From positions 664,884 to 728,883 of the forward strand of contig JAHBSZ010000002.1 in NCBI GenBank assembly GCA_019638845.1: DNA of 64,000 nt, read 5' to 3'. Shown piece after piece: positions 8,993-18,631 of this stretch (position 1 is its first letter; each line of letters opens with the position of its first letter). The notes beneath the pieces were generated by a model. It was not told where the DNA came from. It did not search any database and saw only the letters and a program-made list of their open reading frames with translations. A program made the position numbers and the translations under genes. The DNA is from Salinibacterium sp. Lineage in GTDB: Bacteria > Actinomycetota > Actinomycetes > Actinomycetales > Microbacteriaceae.

Positions 8993-9762
8993 GGGTCCTG
9001 CCGGATCGTGGTTATCGGCCGTGTTGCGTTTCCCTTTCGCTTCGCGACCGCGGCAAGAACTGTCGCGTCGACCGGCTTGTGGCCTCGGTGGAGGGCGACG
9101 ATGCCTCCGGTGAGGTTGCGATAGGCCACGCGGGTGAATCCGACGCCGCGGATCCAGTGACTCAGCTCACCTTGGTCTGGCCATTCGCGAATCGACTCGG
9201 CGAGATAGGTATATGCGGCGGGGTTGGAACTCGTGCGGTCGACGATGACCGGCATCACGTACTTGAGGTAGGCGTGGTAGCCGGCCCGATAGATCGCGAC
9301 GGGAGGCTTGGAAAACTCGCACACGACCGCACGACCACCCGGCTTGAGCACCCGAAACATCTCCGACAGCGCGACCTTGGGATGCGCAACATTCCGCAAG
9401 CCGAAACTGATGGAGACAGCGTCGAAGTGGTTATCGGGGAAGGGCAGCTTCTCGGCGTCCCCCTCGACGAACTCGATCTTCTTGTGCTTGCGACGACCCT
9501 CGGCAACCATTCCGGCCGAGAAGTCGAGCGCGATGACTTCGGCTCCCGAGCGGGCGAGGGCTGCCGAACTGGTGCCCGTGCCCGCGGCAACGTCGAGAAT
9601 GCGCTCGCCCGCCACTGGCGCCACCGCACGCACCATCGCAGCGCGCCACAGCACCGCATTTCCCGCAGACAGCACGTTGTTTGTGCGGTCGTAATGCTTT
9701 GCAACGTCGTCGAACATGCCGGCGACCTCACCCGGTTGCTTGTTCATATCCGCCTTGCTCAC
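8989..9762 (-). CDS. menG: demethylmenaquinone methyltransferase
   Basis: 257 residues, UbiE/MenG family. Class I SAM-binding motifs are clear: ILDVAAGTGTSS (motif I), VEGDAEKLPFPDNHFDAVSISFGLRN and MFRVLKPGGRAVVCEFSKP. It adds the ring methyl group to demethylmenaquinone, the last step of the pathway. The GTG start lies 6 nt after a TAGACT box (9769-9774), so it is probably leaderless. The stop overlaps the next gene as ATGA. It is divergent from menF. Confidence 0.93.
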   Translation of the reverse strand: MSKADMNKQPGEVAGMFDDVAKHYDRTNNVLSAGNAVLWRAAMVRAVAPVAGERILDVAAGTGTSSAALARSGAEVIALDFSAGMVAEGRRKHKKIEFVEGDAEKLPFPDNHFDAVSISFGLRNVAHPKVALSEMFRVLKPGGRAVVCEFSKPPVAIYRAGYHAYLKYVMPVIVDRTSSNPAAYTYLAESIREWPDQGELSHWIRGVGFTRVAYRNLTGGIVALHRGHKPVDATVLAAVAKRKGNATRPITTIRQDP

Positions 9763-9822
9763 AGGTCAAGTCTAGGGTTCTCATCCATAAGGAGGGTTCG
9801 GAGCCGACGGTAGGCTAGGAGG

Positions 9823-11040
9823 GTGTACGGCGCGGCAAGTTCCCTACCCGCGCTGAAGGTGAGCACGGAGGCCTCCACCGACCACGGATCGCTCGTCGAG
9901 CGGCTTGGGTCGCGGCATCCGTTGGCGTTCCTCCGCGACGGTGACGGCATCGTCGGTCTGGGCGAAACCCTTCGTCTCGAGTTCGCCGGCCCCACTCGCA
10001 TCACGGATGCAGCAACCATGTGGCGCGCACTCGTAGAACGGGCCACCGTTGTCGACGCCGTCGGGCTCCCGGGTACGGGGCTCGTTGCCTTCGGAAGCTT
10101 CGCCTTCGCGGATTCGTCGGCGGCCACGAGTGTGCTCATCGTTCCGTCGGTGATCCTCGGTCGCCGCGAAGGCGTCAGTTGGGTCACGCGGATCGGTGCC
10201 GCTCCGAGCGACGAACCGCAGGGCGATCCGTTCACCGCATCGTTCGGGGTGGGGGCGTTGTCCGCCGAGGGATACCAGGCAGCGGTCGAGGTTGCCGTAG
10301 GTCGAATCCGGTCAGGCGAACCCCGCAAAGTCGTGCTCGCGCGCGACATCGTGGCAAGCATCCCTGCCGATGCCGACCTCCGTCTGCCGTTCGGCACACT
10401 CGCAGCGGCCTACCCCGACACGTTCACGTTCGCGGTCGCCGGGCTCATGGGTTCGAGCCCGGAGACGCTCGTGCGTTGCAGCGCCGGCACAGTGAACGCC
10501 CGTGTGCTCGCGGGCAGCGCCGCCCGCGGTGCGGATGCGGAAAGCGACGCATCCGCCGCTGCAACGCTCACCGCCTCACTCAAAGACGTGGAGGAGCACG
10601 CGCTTGCTCTTCGAAGCGTGATCACAGCGCTTGAGCCGCTCAGTACCGCGCTGTCGAGCACCCCTCCCTTCCCGCTGAGACTCCCGAATCTCTGGCATCT
10701 CGCGAGCGATGTCTCGGGGTTCTTGACGCGCGGGTCAAGTGCTCTCGATCTGATCGCAGCGCTGCACCCGACGGCGGCGGTGGCGGGGACGCCGACCGAA
10801 CTCGCACTCGCGATCATTGCTGAACTCGAGCCTTTCGATCGTGGGCGGTACGCGGGTCCGGTCGGTTGGGTGGACGGCAACGGTGACGGGGAGTGGGCGG
10901 TGGCGCTGCGCTGCGCCCAGGTGGACGGCACACAGGTAACCGCCTATGCCGGTGCCGGGATTGTCGCGGGTTCAGACCCTGCACGGGAACTCGCGGAGAC
11001 CACACTCAAGCTGCGGCCGATCGTCGAGGCCTTCGGCTGA
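9823..11040 (+). CDS. menF: isochorismate synthase
   Basis: 405 residues, chorismate-utilizing enzyme family. Visible motifs are KVVLARDIV, SSPETLVR, LAGSAARG, LHPTAAVAGTP, GRYAGPVGW and ALRCAQV, with a short diverged N-terminal region typical of MenF/DhbC proteins. It converts chorismate to isochorismate, the entry step to menaquinone. Salicylate or enterobactin-type isochorismate synthases look alike, but the surrounding men genes settle the role. The GTG start has both a close AGGAGG and a TAGGCT box 6 nt upstream. Confidence 0.9.
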   Translation: MYGAASSLPALKVSTEASTDHGSLVERLGSRHPLAFLRDGDGIVGLGETLRLEFAGPTRITDAATMWRALVERATVVDAVGLPGTGLVAFGSFAFADSSAATSVLIVPSVILGRREGVSWVTRIGAAPSDEPQGDPFTASFGVGALSAEGYQAAVEVAVGRIRSGEPRKVVLARDIVASIPADADLRLPFGTLAAAYPDTFTFAVAGLMGSSPETLVRCSAGTVNARVLAGSAARGADAESDASAAATLTASLKDVEEHALALRSVITALEPLSTALSSTPPFPLRLPNLWHLASDVSGFLTRGSSALDLIAALHPTAAVAGTPTELALAIIAELEPFDRGRYAGPVGWVDGNGDGEWAVALRCAQVDGTQVTAYAGAGIVAGSDPARELAETTLKLRPIVEAFG

Positions 11041-11043
11041 CTC

Positions 11044-11865
11044 TCAGGTGGCGGCGAGCCGCTTCTTCTGCGCCGCGACGTCGTAGTCCACAGCCGGGTA
11101 CGCGGGGTCGAGACCACGCAGGGCATGCAATAGCAGCCCTTGCACCGCCCACCGGGCGTACCACTTGTGATTCCCCGGGACCACATACCACGGCGAATCC
11201 GGGGTCGACGTTCGCGTGAGCGCAATCTGGTATGCCTCCTGATACGCCGCCCAGTGCTGGCGTTCGTCGATATCCCCCGGGTTGAACTTCCAGTTCTTCT
11301 CCGGCTTCTCGAGCCGCGCCTGCAAGCGGGACTTCTGCTCGTCCGACGAGATGTGCAGCATCACCTTGATGATCGTCGTGCCTGTGGCGACGAGCTCTTT
11401 CTCGAAGTCGGCGATGATGCCGTAGCGCTCCTCGATCACCTCGGGTGTCGAGAACCCGCGAACGCGATGGATGAGCACGTCCTCATAATGCGAGCGGTCG
11501 AAGACCCCGATGATGCCGGGTTGCGGGAGTTCCTTGCGTACTCGCCACAGAAAATCGTGCGCTTTCTCCTCGTCCGTCGGCGCCTTGAACGCATGCAGGT
11601 GAATGCCTTGTGGATCGACTCCGCCCACGACGTGTCGGACGATCCCACCCTTGCCCGCCGTGTCCATGGCCTGCAACACCAGGAGCACACTGCGCTGACC
11701 ACCGAACTTGCTCTCGGCATACAGCTTCTCCTGGAGCGAGCCCAGCTCGTCGAAGTTCTTCGCGAGCTCGCTCTCGGCACGCTTGCGGTTGTCGACACCG
11801 GGTGTCGCTGACGGGTCGACCTTCGACAGCTCGAACGACGCGTCGACGGGAGTAAGTGCAGTCAT
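11044..11865 (-). CDS. ppk2: polyphosphate kinase 2 family protein
   Basis: 273 residues. The PPK2 Walker A (AMDTAGKGG, 66-74), Walker B region (GVFDRSHYEDVL) and lid-type RLEKPEKNWKFNPGDIDER stretch are present. These kinases use polyphosphate to phosphorylate nucleotides, or nucleotides to make polyphosphate; the direction depends on subgroup. It lies convergently after menF and upstream of nothing obviously related. ATG start with a TAGCGT box 6 nt upstream. Confidence 0.9.
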   Translation of the reverse strand: MTALTPVDASFELSKVDPSATPGVDNRKRAESELAKNFDELGSLQEKLYAESKFGGQRSVLLVLQAMDTAGKGGIVRHVVGGVDPQGIHLHAFKAPTDEEKAHDFLWRVRKELPQPGIIGVFDRSHYEDVLIHRVRGFSTPEVIEERYGIIADFEKELVATGTTIIKVMLHISSDEQKSRLQARLEKPEKNWKFNPGDIDERQHWAAYQEAYQIALTRTSTPDSPWYVVPGNHKWYARWAVQGLLLHALRGLDPAYPAVDYDVAAQKKRLAAT

Positions 11866-11874
11866 TCCACCACG

Positions 11875-13530
11875 CTAGCGATCGAGCGGCACTTCCACGA
11901 TTGTCGAACCCACGGATGCCGTAAGCGCCTGGTCGAGTTGGCCCCGAGTGTCGACGCGGATGTACGACCAGCCATAGGCCGCAGCGAGCTGCTCTACTGA
12001 CACCTCCTGTGCGGTCAGCATCACACGATCAAAGGTGTCACCCGCCGTTGCCGCGACTTCCAACCCGTCGAAAATCGTGCCGCCGTGATCATTGCCCACG
12101 ATGACCTGAATGCGTGGTCGGGCCTCCCCTGCGCCGAAGAGCAACGCACCCACGTCGTGCAGAAGGGCTAGGTCGCCGAGCAGCACGCGCGTGGTACCTG
12201 TGGAGTCGCCGGCCTGAGACGCAAGAGCGATTCCGATGGCCGTAGAGATGGTGCCATCGATTCCGGCGAGACCGCGGTTTGCGTGCACCCGGATCTTCTT
12301 CCCCGTGACGGTACGGTCAAGTTCGCGAATGAGCCGGGATGCCCCCAGCACGAGCCGATCATGCGGCCACGTCGCCCGCCACACCGCCTCAGCCAATGCC
12401 TTTCGAGTCACGGGAGCCCGAACAGCCGCCAGCTCTGCCTTCGCGTGCTCCCCCGCTGGGGCATCAGGATCGGGTGCGACGTCGTCGGACTGCAGCAGTG
12501 CGCGAGACGCGGCGACCCAGCGACCCGGCCACTCGCGCGGTCCCGGTTCACCGGTGACCACTACGTCGTCTACGAAAGTGACGACCCGGTGGCCAGGGTT
12601 GTAATCCTCGGCGGTGGCGCCGCGCACGACGATTGTCTCAACTCCGGCGCGCTGAATCAGCGCAGGAATCTCGCGACTCAGGGTCGGATGACCGAAGACG
12701 ATCACCCGCTCGACAGCACCGCCGAATTCGGGATCGTTCACCAGCTCGCGGTAGGCAACGACGAGTTGGGGGCCGAAGCGCGCGCCGCTCGCGACCTCCG
12801 CGATGAGCGGCACGCCGAGCTCGCGCGCGACCTCCTCGGCACGTTCGCCGGCTCCGGTGCCCGCCACGACGATGGTGTGCGGTGCCGCAGAAATCGTGAC
12901 ACCGCTAGGCCGCCCGAGCCCATCGAGGTCTTGGGGCTCCTCAGGCTCGATTCGCTCGACCGACTCGATCCGCGTGACCGCCGCAGAAAGGGGCTCTCGG
13001 AATGCAAGGTTCAGGTGCACCGGCCCGCCAGAGGTGCCGGCGAATGCATCTCGCGCGAGCTCGGCAGCGGACTCCCGCTCGCCGTCTTCCCCCGTGGGTG
13101 CGCCGACATCCCACGTGCGCTGCACGGCCACGCCGAAGATCCCGGGTTGTTCGGTCGTCTGGTTCGAGCCGATGCGGCGCAACTCGTCCGGTCGATCAGC
13201 GCTGAGCACGATGAGCGGAACGCGGGAATGGTAGGCCTCAAGCACTGCCGGATGAAGGTTGGCAACGGCGGTGCCCGAGGTGGTGATCAGCAGGACGGGC
13301 CGGTCGGTCTCGACGGCGAGGCCGAGCGCGAGGAATCCGGACACCCGTTCGTCGATGCGCACATGGAGCCTGAGCGATCCGAGACGCTCGAATTCGGCGG
13401 CAGCGAGGGCAAGTGCCTGCGAGCGTGATCCGGGGCTCAGTACCGCGTCGCGTACGCCAAGCCGAATGAACTCCTCCAACAGTGCCACCGAGAAGTCGGT
13501 GGCTGGAGAATCAGTCTTTGGTCGGGTCAT
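11875..13530 (-). CDS. menD: 2-succinyl-5-enolpyruvyl-6-hydroxy-3-cyclohexene-1-carboxylate synthase
   Basis: About 551 residues, ThDP-dependent enzyme. The N-terminal half has [35 protein letters not shown] and [16 protein letters not shown]. The C-terminal half has [20 protein letters not shown] and the ThDP/Mg region [12 protein letters not shown]...[11 protein letters not shown]. It joins isochorismate and 2-oxoglutarate. The ATG at 13530 matches the family N terminus. It overlaps the end of the upstream PLDc_N gene by 20 bp, so the two are probably co-translated. Confidence 0.93.
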   Translation of the reverse strand: MTRPKTDSPATDFSVALLEEFIRLGVRDAVLSPGSRSQALALAAAEFERLGSLRLHVRIDERVSGFLALGLAVETDRPVLLITTSGTAVANLHPAVLEAYHSRVPLIVLSADRPDELRRIGSNQTTEQPGIFGVAVQRTWDVGAPTGEDGERESAAELARDAFAGTSGGPVHLNLAFREPLSAAVTRIESVERIEPEEPQDLDGLGRPSGVTISAAPHTIVVAGTGAGERAEEVARELGVPLIAEVASGARFGPQLVVAYRELVNDPEFGGAVERVIVFGHPTLSREIPALIQRAGVETIVVRGATAEDYNPGHRVVTFVDDVVVTGEPGPREWPGRWVAASRALLQSDDVAPDPDAPAGEHAKAELAAVRAPVTRKALAEAVWRATWPHDRLVLGASRLIRELDRTVTGKKIRVHANRGLAGIDGTISTAIGIALASQAGDSTGTTRVLLGDLALLHDVGALLFGAGEARPRIQVIVGNDHGGTIFDGLEVAATAGDTFDRVMLTAQEVSVEQLAAAYGWSYIRVDTRGQLDQALTASVGSTIVEVPLDR

Positions 13531-13840
13531 CGTCGAGGTCGGCGAGCTCCTGCTCGAGACGCCGGATGCGCTCGTCTTGCTCTTCGTCCCGGCGGAGGTT
13601 GGCCAGGAAGGTCGGGTCGTCGTCGGGTGCAACGGCTCGGCGCACGCCCCCGCCGTCGAAACGCGCTTTTCCGAAGATGAACCACAGCAGCGCGCCGACT
13701 ATCGGAAGCACGATCACGAACGCCCAGGCAAGTTTTGGGAAGGCCCTTACTCGCGCACGGTTAGTGAGGGCGAGGTCCACGAACGCGAAGACGTAGAGCC
13801 CCACTACGACGAGGGGAACGATCACGAACAGGCGGGTCAT
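13511..13840 (-). CDS. small membrane protein with PLDc_N domain
   Basis: 109 residues. Two hydrophobic segments (about 4-24 and 38-58) with the PLDc_N pattern ([22 protein letters not shown]), then an acidic coiled C-terminal tail ([20 protein letters not shown]). There is no HKD motif, so it is not itself a phospholipase. Genes like this are commonly found next to menD in actinobacteria; function unknown. A TACAAT box lies 6 nt upstream of the ATG, and the gene probably drives menD. Confidence 0.8.
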   Translation of the reverse strand: MTRLFVIVPLVVVGLYVFAFVDLALTNRARVRAFPKLAWAFVIVLPIVGALLWFIFGKARFDGGGVRRAVAPDDDPTFLANLRRDEEQDERIRRLEQELADLDDDPTKD

Positions 13841-13894
13841 GGCCTAATTGTAGGCACCCATCCTGCGCACAGCCCGCGTGCCTACACTGGACCC

Positions 13895-14128
13895 GTGAAA
13901 CCTTGGGTCACCTACAGCCTCGTGCGCATCGGAATCTTTGCCGCAGTATTCGCGATTCTCATGCTCGCGAATGTCACCTGGTGGCTCTCCGCTATCATCG
14001 CCGCCACCATCGGTCTGTGCGTCGGCTACATATTCTTCGGCAAGCTGCGCAATGCGGTCGCCCTCGATATCGTGCAACGTCGAGCCCGGCCCGCAGGCGA
14101 CGTCGATACTGCCGCCGAAGACGTCTAG
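13895..14128 (+). CDS. DUF4229 small membrane protein
   Basis: 77 residues. It begins MKPWVTYSLVRIGIFAAVFAILMLA and has a second helix WLSAIIAATIGLCVGYIFF, the DUF4229 pattern. The short basic/acidic tail is cytoplasmic by the positive-inside rule. Function unknown; in actinobacteria it is a regular neighbour of menA. The GTG at 13895 is chosen because a TACACT box is 6 nt upstream (13883-13888), giving a leaderless message. Confidence 0.8.
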   Translation: MKPWVTYSLVRIGIFAAVFAILMLANVTWWLSAIIAATIGLCVGYIFFGKLRNAVALDIVQRRARPAGDVDTAAEDV

Positions 14129-14141
14129 CTCGTCACGCCAC

Positions 14142-15146
14142 CTAGAACGCGATAGCCCAGCCGAGCCCGAGGCCGAAGAGAAGCGCCGTGAGCGTGGTGA
14201 GTCGGAGCGCGACAATGAGTTCACCGGGGGTCTTGGCGCTCAACACAATCCCGACGGCAGGAACTGCCGCGAGCAGTGCGAAGTACACCAGGTAGGCATT
14301 CTCGAAGAGAAGCGTGAAGAAGACGAGGATGCCGAAGGGTGCTAACAACAGCACCCCGTAAGCGATGCGCGACGGGAGGTCTCCGATGAGCACCGTGAGG
14401 GTGCGCTTGCCGGCGAGCTTGTCTTGTGCACGATCGCGGATGTTGTTCACGACGAGAACCGCGCAGGCGATGAGCCCGATCGCAACCCCCGCGAGCCACG
14501 ACTCGGTGGGGATGTCGCCCGAAAGCGCGAACGTCGTCCCAACCGTCGCGACAAGGCCGAAGAACAGAAAAACAAAGACTTCGCCGAGTCCGTAGTAACC
14601 GTACGGTTTCTTGCCCCCGGTGTAGAAGTAGGCCGCCGCGATGGCGACTGCCCCCACAGCGATGAGCCACCAATACTCGGTGCGGTACACGATGACGAGA
14701 CCGGCAACCGCGGCGAGCGCGAAGAATACGAACGCGACGATAAGCACTGTGCGCGGTCGAACTGCACCAGACGCGGTCAGGCGAGCGGGACCAACGCGGT
14801 GCTTGTCGGTTCCCCGCACTCCGTCGGAATAGTCGTTGGCAAAGTTCACGCCGACCTGCAGGAAAAGCGCAACGGCCAGGCACAGCAGGGCCCGCAGCCA
14901 GTGCCAGCCGATGTCTTCGGGCACGTGGGTGTGCAGGTACGCGACGCTCGTGCCGAGCGCGACAGGGGCAATGGCCAGCGGGAGGGTCTGCAGGCGGGCC
15001 GCGCCGATCCAACCCCCGAGCGTCGCTGTCGGTAGTGGGGCCGCGCCGGGCGGACGACCACCCGGCCTGCCGCTCTTCTTCGCCGGCGCTTTCTTGGGGG
15101 CCGGTACGGTTTTCGGGTCGATGCGCTGCTGCCTCGGAGTTGCCAC
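14142..15146 (-). CDS. menA: 1,4-dihydroxy-2-naphthoate polyprenyltransferase
   Basis: 334 residues, UbiA superfamily integral membrane protein. A basic N-terminal tail (about 1-40) is followed by about eight membrane helices. The first Asp-rich motif is FANDYSDGVRGTD; the second active-site loop contains VNNIRDRAQDKLAGKRTL. It attaches the polyprenyl tail to DHNA at the membrane. The GTG start is 6 nt downstream of TAGACT (15153-15158), so it is leaderless and has a promoter of its own. Confidence 0.93.
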   Translation of the reverse strand: MATPRQQRIDPKTVPAPKKAPAKKSGRPGGRPPGAAPLPTATLGGWIGAARLQTLPLAIAPVALGTSVAYLHTHVPEDIGWHWLRALLCLAVALFLQVGVNFANDYSDGVRGTDKHRVGPARLTASGAVRPRTVLIVAFVFFALAAVAGLVIVYRTEYWWLIAVGAVAIAAAYFYTGGKKPYGYYGLGEVFVFLFFGLVATVGTTFALSGDIPTESWLAGVAIGLIACAVLVVNNIRDRAQDKLAGKRTLTVLIGDLPSRIAYGVLLLAPFGILVFFTLLFENAYLVYFALLAAVPAVGIVLSAKTPGELIVALRLTTLTALLFGLGLGWAIAF

Positions 15147-15155
15147 GGCGAGAGT

Positions 15156-16253
15156 CTACTGGCGCACCATCGCGGCAATGCTGAGCCGGTCGGGTTTCCC
15201 CGAAGCCAGCATCGGGATGCTCGCCACGACGACAACCCGTGAGGGCACCGCCGCGCGGCCCACGACGGAGCTAACAGCCGCCCTGACGTCGTCGAGCCCC
15301 ACGGCCACCTCGGTCACGACGACGGGAGTCTCCCCCCATTCCGGATGAGACGTCGCGACCACCACGGCTCCGGAGAGTCCGGGCATCCCGCGCACCACGG
15401 CCTCAACCTCGGCGAGTGAGACCTTCACGCCGCCGGAGACGATCACGTCGTCAACACGGCCCGTGACCTTCAGGATTCCGTCGACGAGTTGGCCCGTGTC
15501 ATCCGTTCGGTACCACCGCTTGCCATCGTGCTCGACGAAAGCTTCCGCCGTCCGTTCGGGGTCATCGAGGTATCCGACCGCGAGCATGCTGCCCGCAAGC
15601 TCGACCCGGCCATCCACGAGCTGTGCTTCGCAGTTGCCGATGGGAACGCCATCCCAGACGCATCCCCCAGAGGTTTCGCTCGACCCGTAGGTGCGAGTGA
15701 TGGTGAGGCCGAGTTCGAGTGCCCGAGCGGCGAGGGCTACGGGCATGGCCTGCCCGCCGACGAGTATTCGGTCGAGGCGCAGGAGCGGGTCGAGCTCATC
15801 CAACTCGAGTAGCCGGGAGAGTTGTGCGGGAACGAGAGACGTGTAGCGCACGGGGTGACGACGCAACGATTCGATGAAACGGCTCGCGTCGAACCCGTGC
15901 TCGTCGACAATGGCGTCGGATTCACTCGCCATCGCACGGACGACGACGTTGATCCCCGCGATGTAGTGCAGGGGCAGTGCGAGGGCCCAATCCCCCGGTC
16001 CTCCGAGCGCAGATTCGGCAGCCGCAGCGCTCGACAGCAGCGCATCGGCACTCAAGGCCACCCGCTTCGGGTGGGAGGTCGAACCGCTGGTCTCGATGAC
16101 GACCGCCACCCGCTGTTCGACGGAATCAGGGAGGTTCGTGGGTGTTCCCTCGTACGGAAACACTGCGGGCCCGTCGCCGGTGAGCGCCGCTCGAAGTGCG
16201 TGCGTCACCGCAACCGGGTCGCGCGAGTCGACGACGCGCAGTTCCCGGCTCAT
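15156..16253 (-). CDS. menE: o-succinylbenzoate-CoA ligase
   Basis: 365 residues, a compact ANL-superfamily enzyme. The AMP-binding loop is ETSGSTSHPKRVALS; later motifs are YGSSETSGG, WYRTDDTGQLVDG and TGRVDDVIVSGGVKVSLAEVE, with the catalytic Lys in the SGKPDRLS region at the C terminus. It activates o-succinylbenzoate with ATP and CoA. The short length is typical of actinobacterial MenE. It lies between menB and menA on the same strand. Confidence 0.92.
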   Translation of the reverse strand: MSRELRVVDSRDPVAVTHALRAALTGDGPAVFPYEGTPTNLPDSVEQRVAVVIETSGSTSHPKRVALSADALLSSAAAAESALGGPGDWALALPLHYIAGINVVVRAMASESDAIVDEHGFDASRFIESLRRHPVRYTSLVPAQLSRLLELDELDPLLRLDRILVGGQAMPVALAARALELGLTITRTYGSSETSGGCVWDGVPIGNCEAQLVDGRVELAGSMLAVGYLDDPERTAEAFVEHDGKRWYRTDDTGQLVDGILKVTGRVDDVIVSGGVKVSLAEVEAVVRGMPGLSGAVVVATSHPEWGETPVVVTEVAVGLDDVRAAVSSVVGRAAVPSRVVVVASIPMLASGKPDRLSIAAMVRQ

Positions 16254-16276
16254 GGTCGCCGCATGGGGTGAGGCAC

Positions 16277-17170
16277 TTAGTACTGCCAGGGGTACGGTCC
16301 CCAGTCGGGAGCGCGTTTCTCGAGGAAGGCGTCGCGACCCTCGACCGCTTCATCGGTGCCGTACGCGAGCCGCGTCGCCTCGCCCGCGAAAACCTGCTGG
16401 CCGACCAACCCGTCGTCGACGGCATTGAACGCGAATTTGAGCATGCGAATCGCGGTGGGCGACTTTCCGAGGATCTCCTCGGCCCATTCATAAGCGACCT
16501 TCTCGAGGTCGGCATGGGGAACCGCGGCGTTGATCGCTCCCGTATCGAGAGCGCGTTGCGCGTCGTACTCTCGGGCGAGGAAGAACACCTCACGAGCGAA
16601 CTTCTGGCCGACCTGGCGCGCGAAGTAGGCGCTGCCGTAGCCAGCGTCGAAGGAGCCCACGTCGGCATCCGTCTGCTTGAACTTGCCGTGCTCGAGCGAG
16701 GCGATGGAGAGATCGCACACGACATGCAGCGAATGGCCGCCGCCTGCCGCCCAGCCGGGGATCACCGCAATGACCACCTTGGGCATAAAGCGAATGAGCC
16801 GCTGCACCTCGAGAATGTGCAGACGGCCGACCCCCGCGCTCGACGAGCGCTCGTCGTACTGGTACCCGTCTCGTCCGCGAATTCGCTGGTCACCGCCCGA
16901 GCAGAATGCCCAGCCGCCGTCCTTCTCGCTCGGGCCATTGCCCGTCAGCAGTACGACGCCGACCTTGGGGTTCTGGCGCGCGTGGTCGAGAGCGCGGTAC
17001 AGCTCATCAACGGTGTGCGGGCGGAACGCGTTGCGTACCTCTGGGCGGTCGAACGCGATTCGGGCGACCCGCCCCGACGTATCGAGGTGATAGGTGATAT
17101 CGGTTAGCCCAGTGAAACCCTCGACCTCACGCCAGAGATCCGCGTCGAACAGTTCCGAGACATGAGCCAT
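16277..17170 (-). CDS. menB: 1,4-dihydroxy-2-naphthoyl-CoA synthase
   Basis: 297 residues of the crotonase superfamily with MenB-specific wording: RPEVRNAFRPHTVDELYRALDHAR, AFCSGGDQRIRGRDGYQY, PKVVIAVIPGWAAGGGHSLHVVCDLSIAS and QTDADVGSFDAGYGSAYFARQVGQK. It closes the second ring of the naphthoquinone. A TAGGCT box is 6 nt upstream of the ATG (17177-17182), so the transcript is probably leaderless. Confidence 0.95.
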   Translation of the reverse strand: MAHVSELFDADLWREVEGFTGLTDITYHLDTSGRVARIAFDRPEVRNAFRPHTVDELYRALDHARQNPKVGVVLLTGNGPSEKDGGWAFCSGGDQRIRGRDGYQYDERSSSAGVGRLHILEVQRLIRFMPKVVIAVIPGWAAGGGHSLHVVCDLSIASLEHGKFKQTDADVGSFDAGYGSAYFARQVGQKFAREVFFLAREYDAQRALDTGAINAAVPHADLEKVAYEWAEEILGKSPTAIRMLKFAFNAVDDGLVGQQVFAGEATRLAYGTDEAVEGRDAFLEKRAPDWGPYPWQY

Positions 17171-17183
17171 ACCGCAAGCCTAG

Positions 17184-17621
17184 CTAGCCGGTCTGGAAGC
17201 CGGAGAGGAACCGCAGCACGACGAGCAGCAGGAACGGGTTAGCAAGCACGGCCACGCTCGCGGCGAGGATCGCCCACAGCCGACCTCTGCCCACAACCGC
17301 CGCGATGACACCCACCGTCACCGCGAGAACCGAGAGCCCGATAGCGACGTAGCCGAGCACTGTACCCGTCGGGTAGTCACCGGCGGTAGCGATCACAATC
17401 GCCGAAATGTGCACGCCAACCGTCGCGAGTGCGAGCAGCACGGAGGTGGTGAGCAGCGCCAGAGTGGGGCGTCTCGGTTCCGGCTCGTCCACGACGAGAT
17501 CGTCCGCGTCCTCGGGCGGCTCGGACTCGGGTTCAGGTTCGATTGGTGTGACGAAAATGGGTACCACTTTGAGTGGTACTCGTTCAACCTCACCCATCGT
17601 GGTGTCGTCGGGACTGGTCAC
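17184..17621 (-). CDS. membrane protein of unknown function in the men locus
   Basis: 145 residues. An acidic, proline-rich N-terminal tail (about 20-50, EPEPESEPPEDADD) is followed by three membrane helices (about 53-77, 84-112, 117-140). No family was recognised. It is 13 bp upstream of menB on the same strand and divergent from menC. Its GTG start has a TAGGGT box at 17628-17633, 6 nt upstream. Confidence 0.65.
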   Translation of the reverse strand: MTSPDDTTMGEVERVPLKVVPIFVTPIEPEPESEPPEDADDLVVDEPEPRRPTLALLTTSVLLALATVGVHISAIVIATAGDYPTGTVLGYVAIGLSVLAVTVGVIAAVVGRGRLWAILAASVAVLANPFLLLVVLRFLSGFQTG

Positions 17622-17649
17622 CGAATCACCCTAACGCCACACTGGTCAC

Positions 17650-18624
17650 ATGCTCCCTCCGCTCACGGACGTCCTCGGCTCGGCCCGTGTCGTGGCGCTC
17701 CCGCTCGTGTCACGGTTCCGTGGGGTGTACGTGCGTGAAGCGGTCCTGCTGAAGGGACCGTCGGGGTGGACCGAGTTCTCCCCGTTCGCCGAGTACGACG
17801 ACATCGAGGCAAGCGCTTGGCTCGCTGGGGCGATCGACTTCGGCTGGGGCATCCTGCCGCCGTTGTTGCGCAGCGAGGTTGCCGTCAACGCAACCTTGCC
17901 CGCGGTCGGGCCGTCGGACGTCGCGGACATCCTCGACAGGTTCCCTGGATGCCGCACCGTGAAGGTCAAGGTCGCCGACCCCGGCCACACCTTGGCCGAC
18001 GACGTGGCACGCGTCACCGCAGCGCGCGCGTACCTCGGAGCGTCGGGCCGCATCCGCGTCGACGCGAACGGCGCCTGGACACTCGACGAGGCGGAACGAG
18101 CAATTCACGCCCTCGCGCCATATGACCTCGAGTACGTGGAACAGCCCTGCGCGAGCGTCCACGAGCTCGCTGAGCTGCGTGAACGCGTTGCATACATGGG
18201 AATTCCGATCGCCGCCGACGAGAGCGTGCGCAAGGCGAGTGACCCGCTGGCTGTCGTCAGGGCCGGTGCCGCCGACCTCTTGGTGATCAAGGCACAACCG
18301 CTCGGCGGCATCACCGCAGCGCTCGCGATCGTTGCGGAAGCAGGCCTGCCGGTGGTGGTGTCAAGCGCTCTGGATACCTCCGTCGGAATCTCCATGGGGC
18401 TGCATCTCGCCGCGGCGATCGCAGAACTTGATTACGACTGCGGGCTGGCGACCGCGTCGCTGTTCGCTCACGACGTGACGACCGAGCCGCTCGTGCCGAT
18501 CGACGGGCGCCTTCCCGTTCGGCGGGTCACCCCAGACTCGAACTTGCTCGGCGAGCACGCGGCATCCCCCGAGCGCGCCGCGTGGTGGCTTGATCGCCTA
18601 GCCCGGTGCTATGAGCTCCTCTAA
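17650..18624 (+). CDS. menC: o-succinylbenzoate synthase
   Basis: 324 residues, enolase superfamily. Catalytic Lys pair region TVKVKVADPG, metal ligands in RVDANGAW, EYVEQPC and AADESVRKA, and the C-terminal Lys in VIKAQPLGGI. It dehydrates SHCHC to o-succinylbenzoate. The short family form matches actinobacterial MenC. The start is 6 nt after CACACT, a weaker -10. It is convergent with ccsB, only 7 bp apart. Confidence 0.92.
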   Translation: MLPPLTDVLGSARVVALPLVSRFRGVYVREAVLLKGPSGWTEFSPFAEYDDIEASAWLAGAIDFGWGILPPLLRSEVAVNATLPAVGPSDVADILDRFPGCRTVKVKVADPGHTLADDVARVTAARAYLGASGRIRVDANGAWTLDEAERAIHALAPYDLEYVEQPCASVHELAELRERVAYMGIPIAADESVRKASDPLAVVRAGAADLLVIKAQPLGGITAALAIVAEAGLPVVVSSALDTSVGISMGLHLAAAIAELDYDCGLATASLFAHDVTTEPLVPIDGRLPVRRVTPDSNLLGEHAASPERAAWWLDRLARCYELL

Positions 18625-18631
18625 GCCGGAC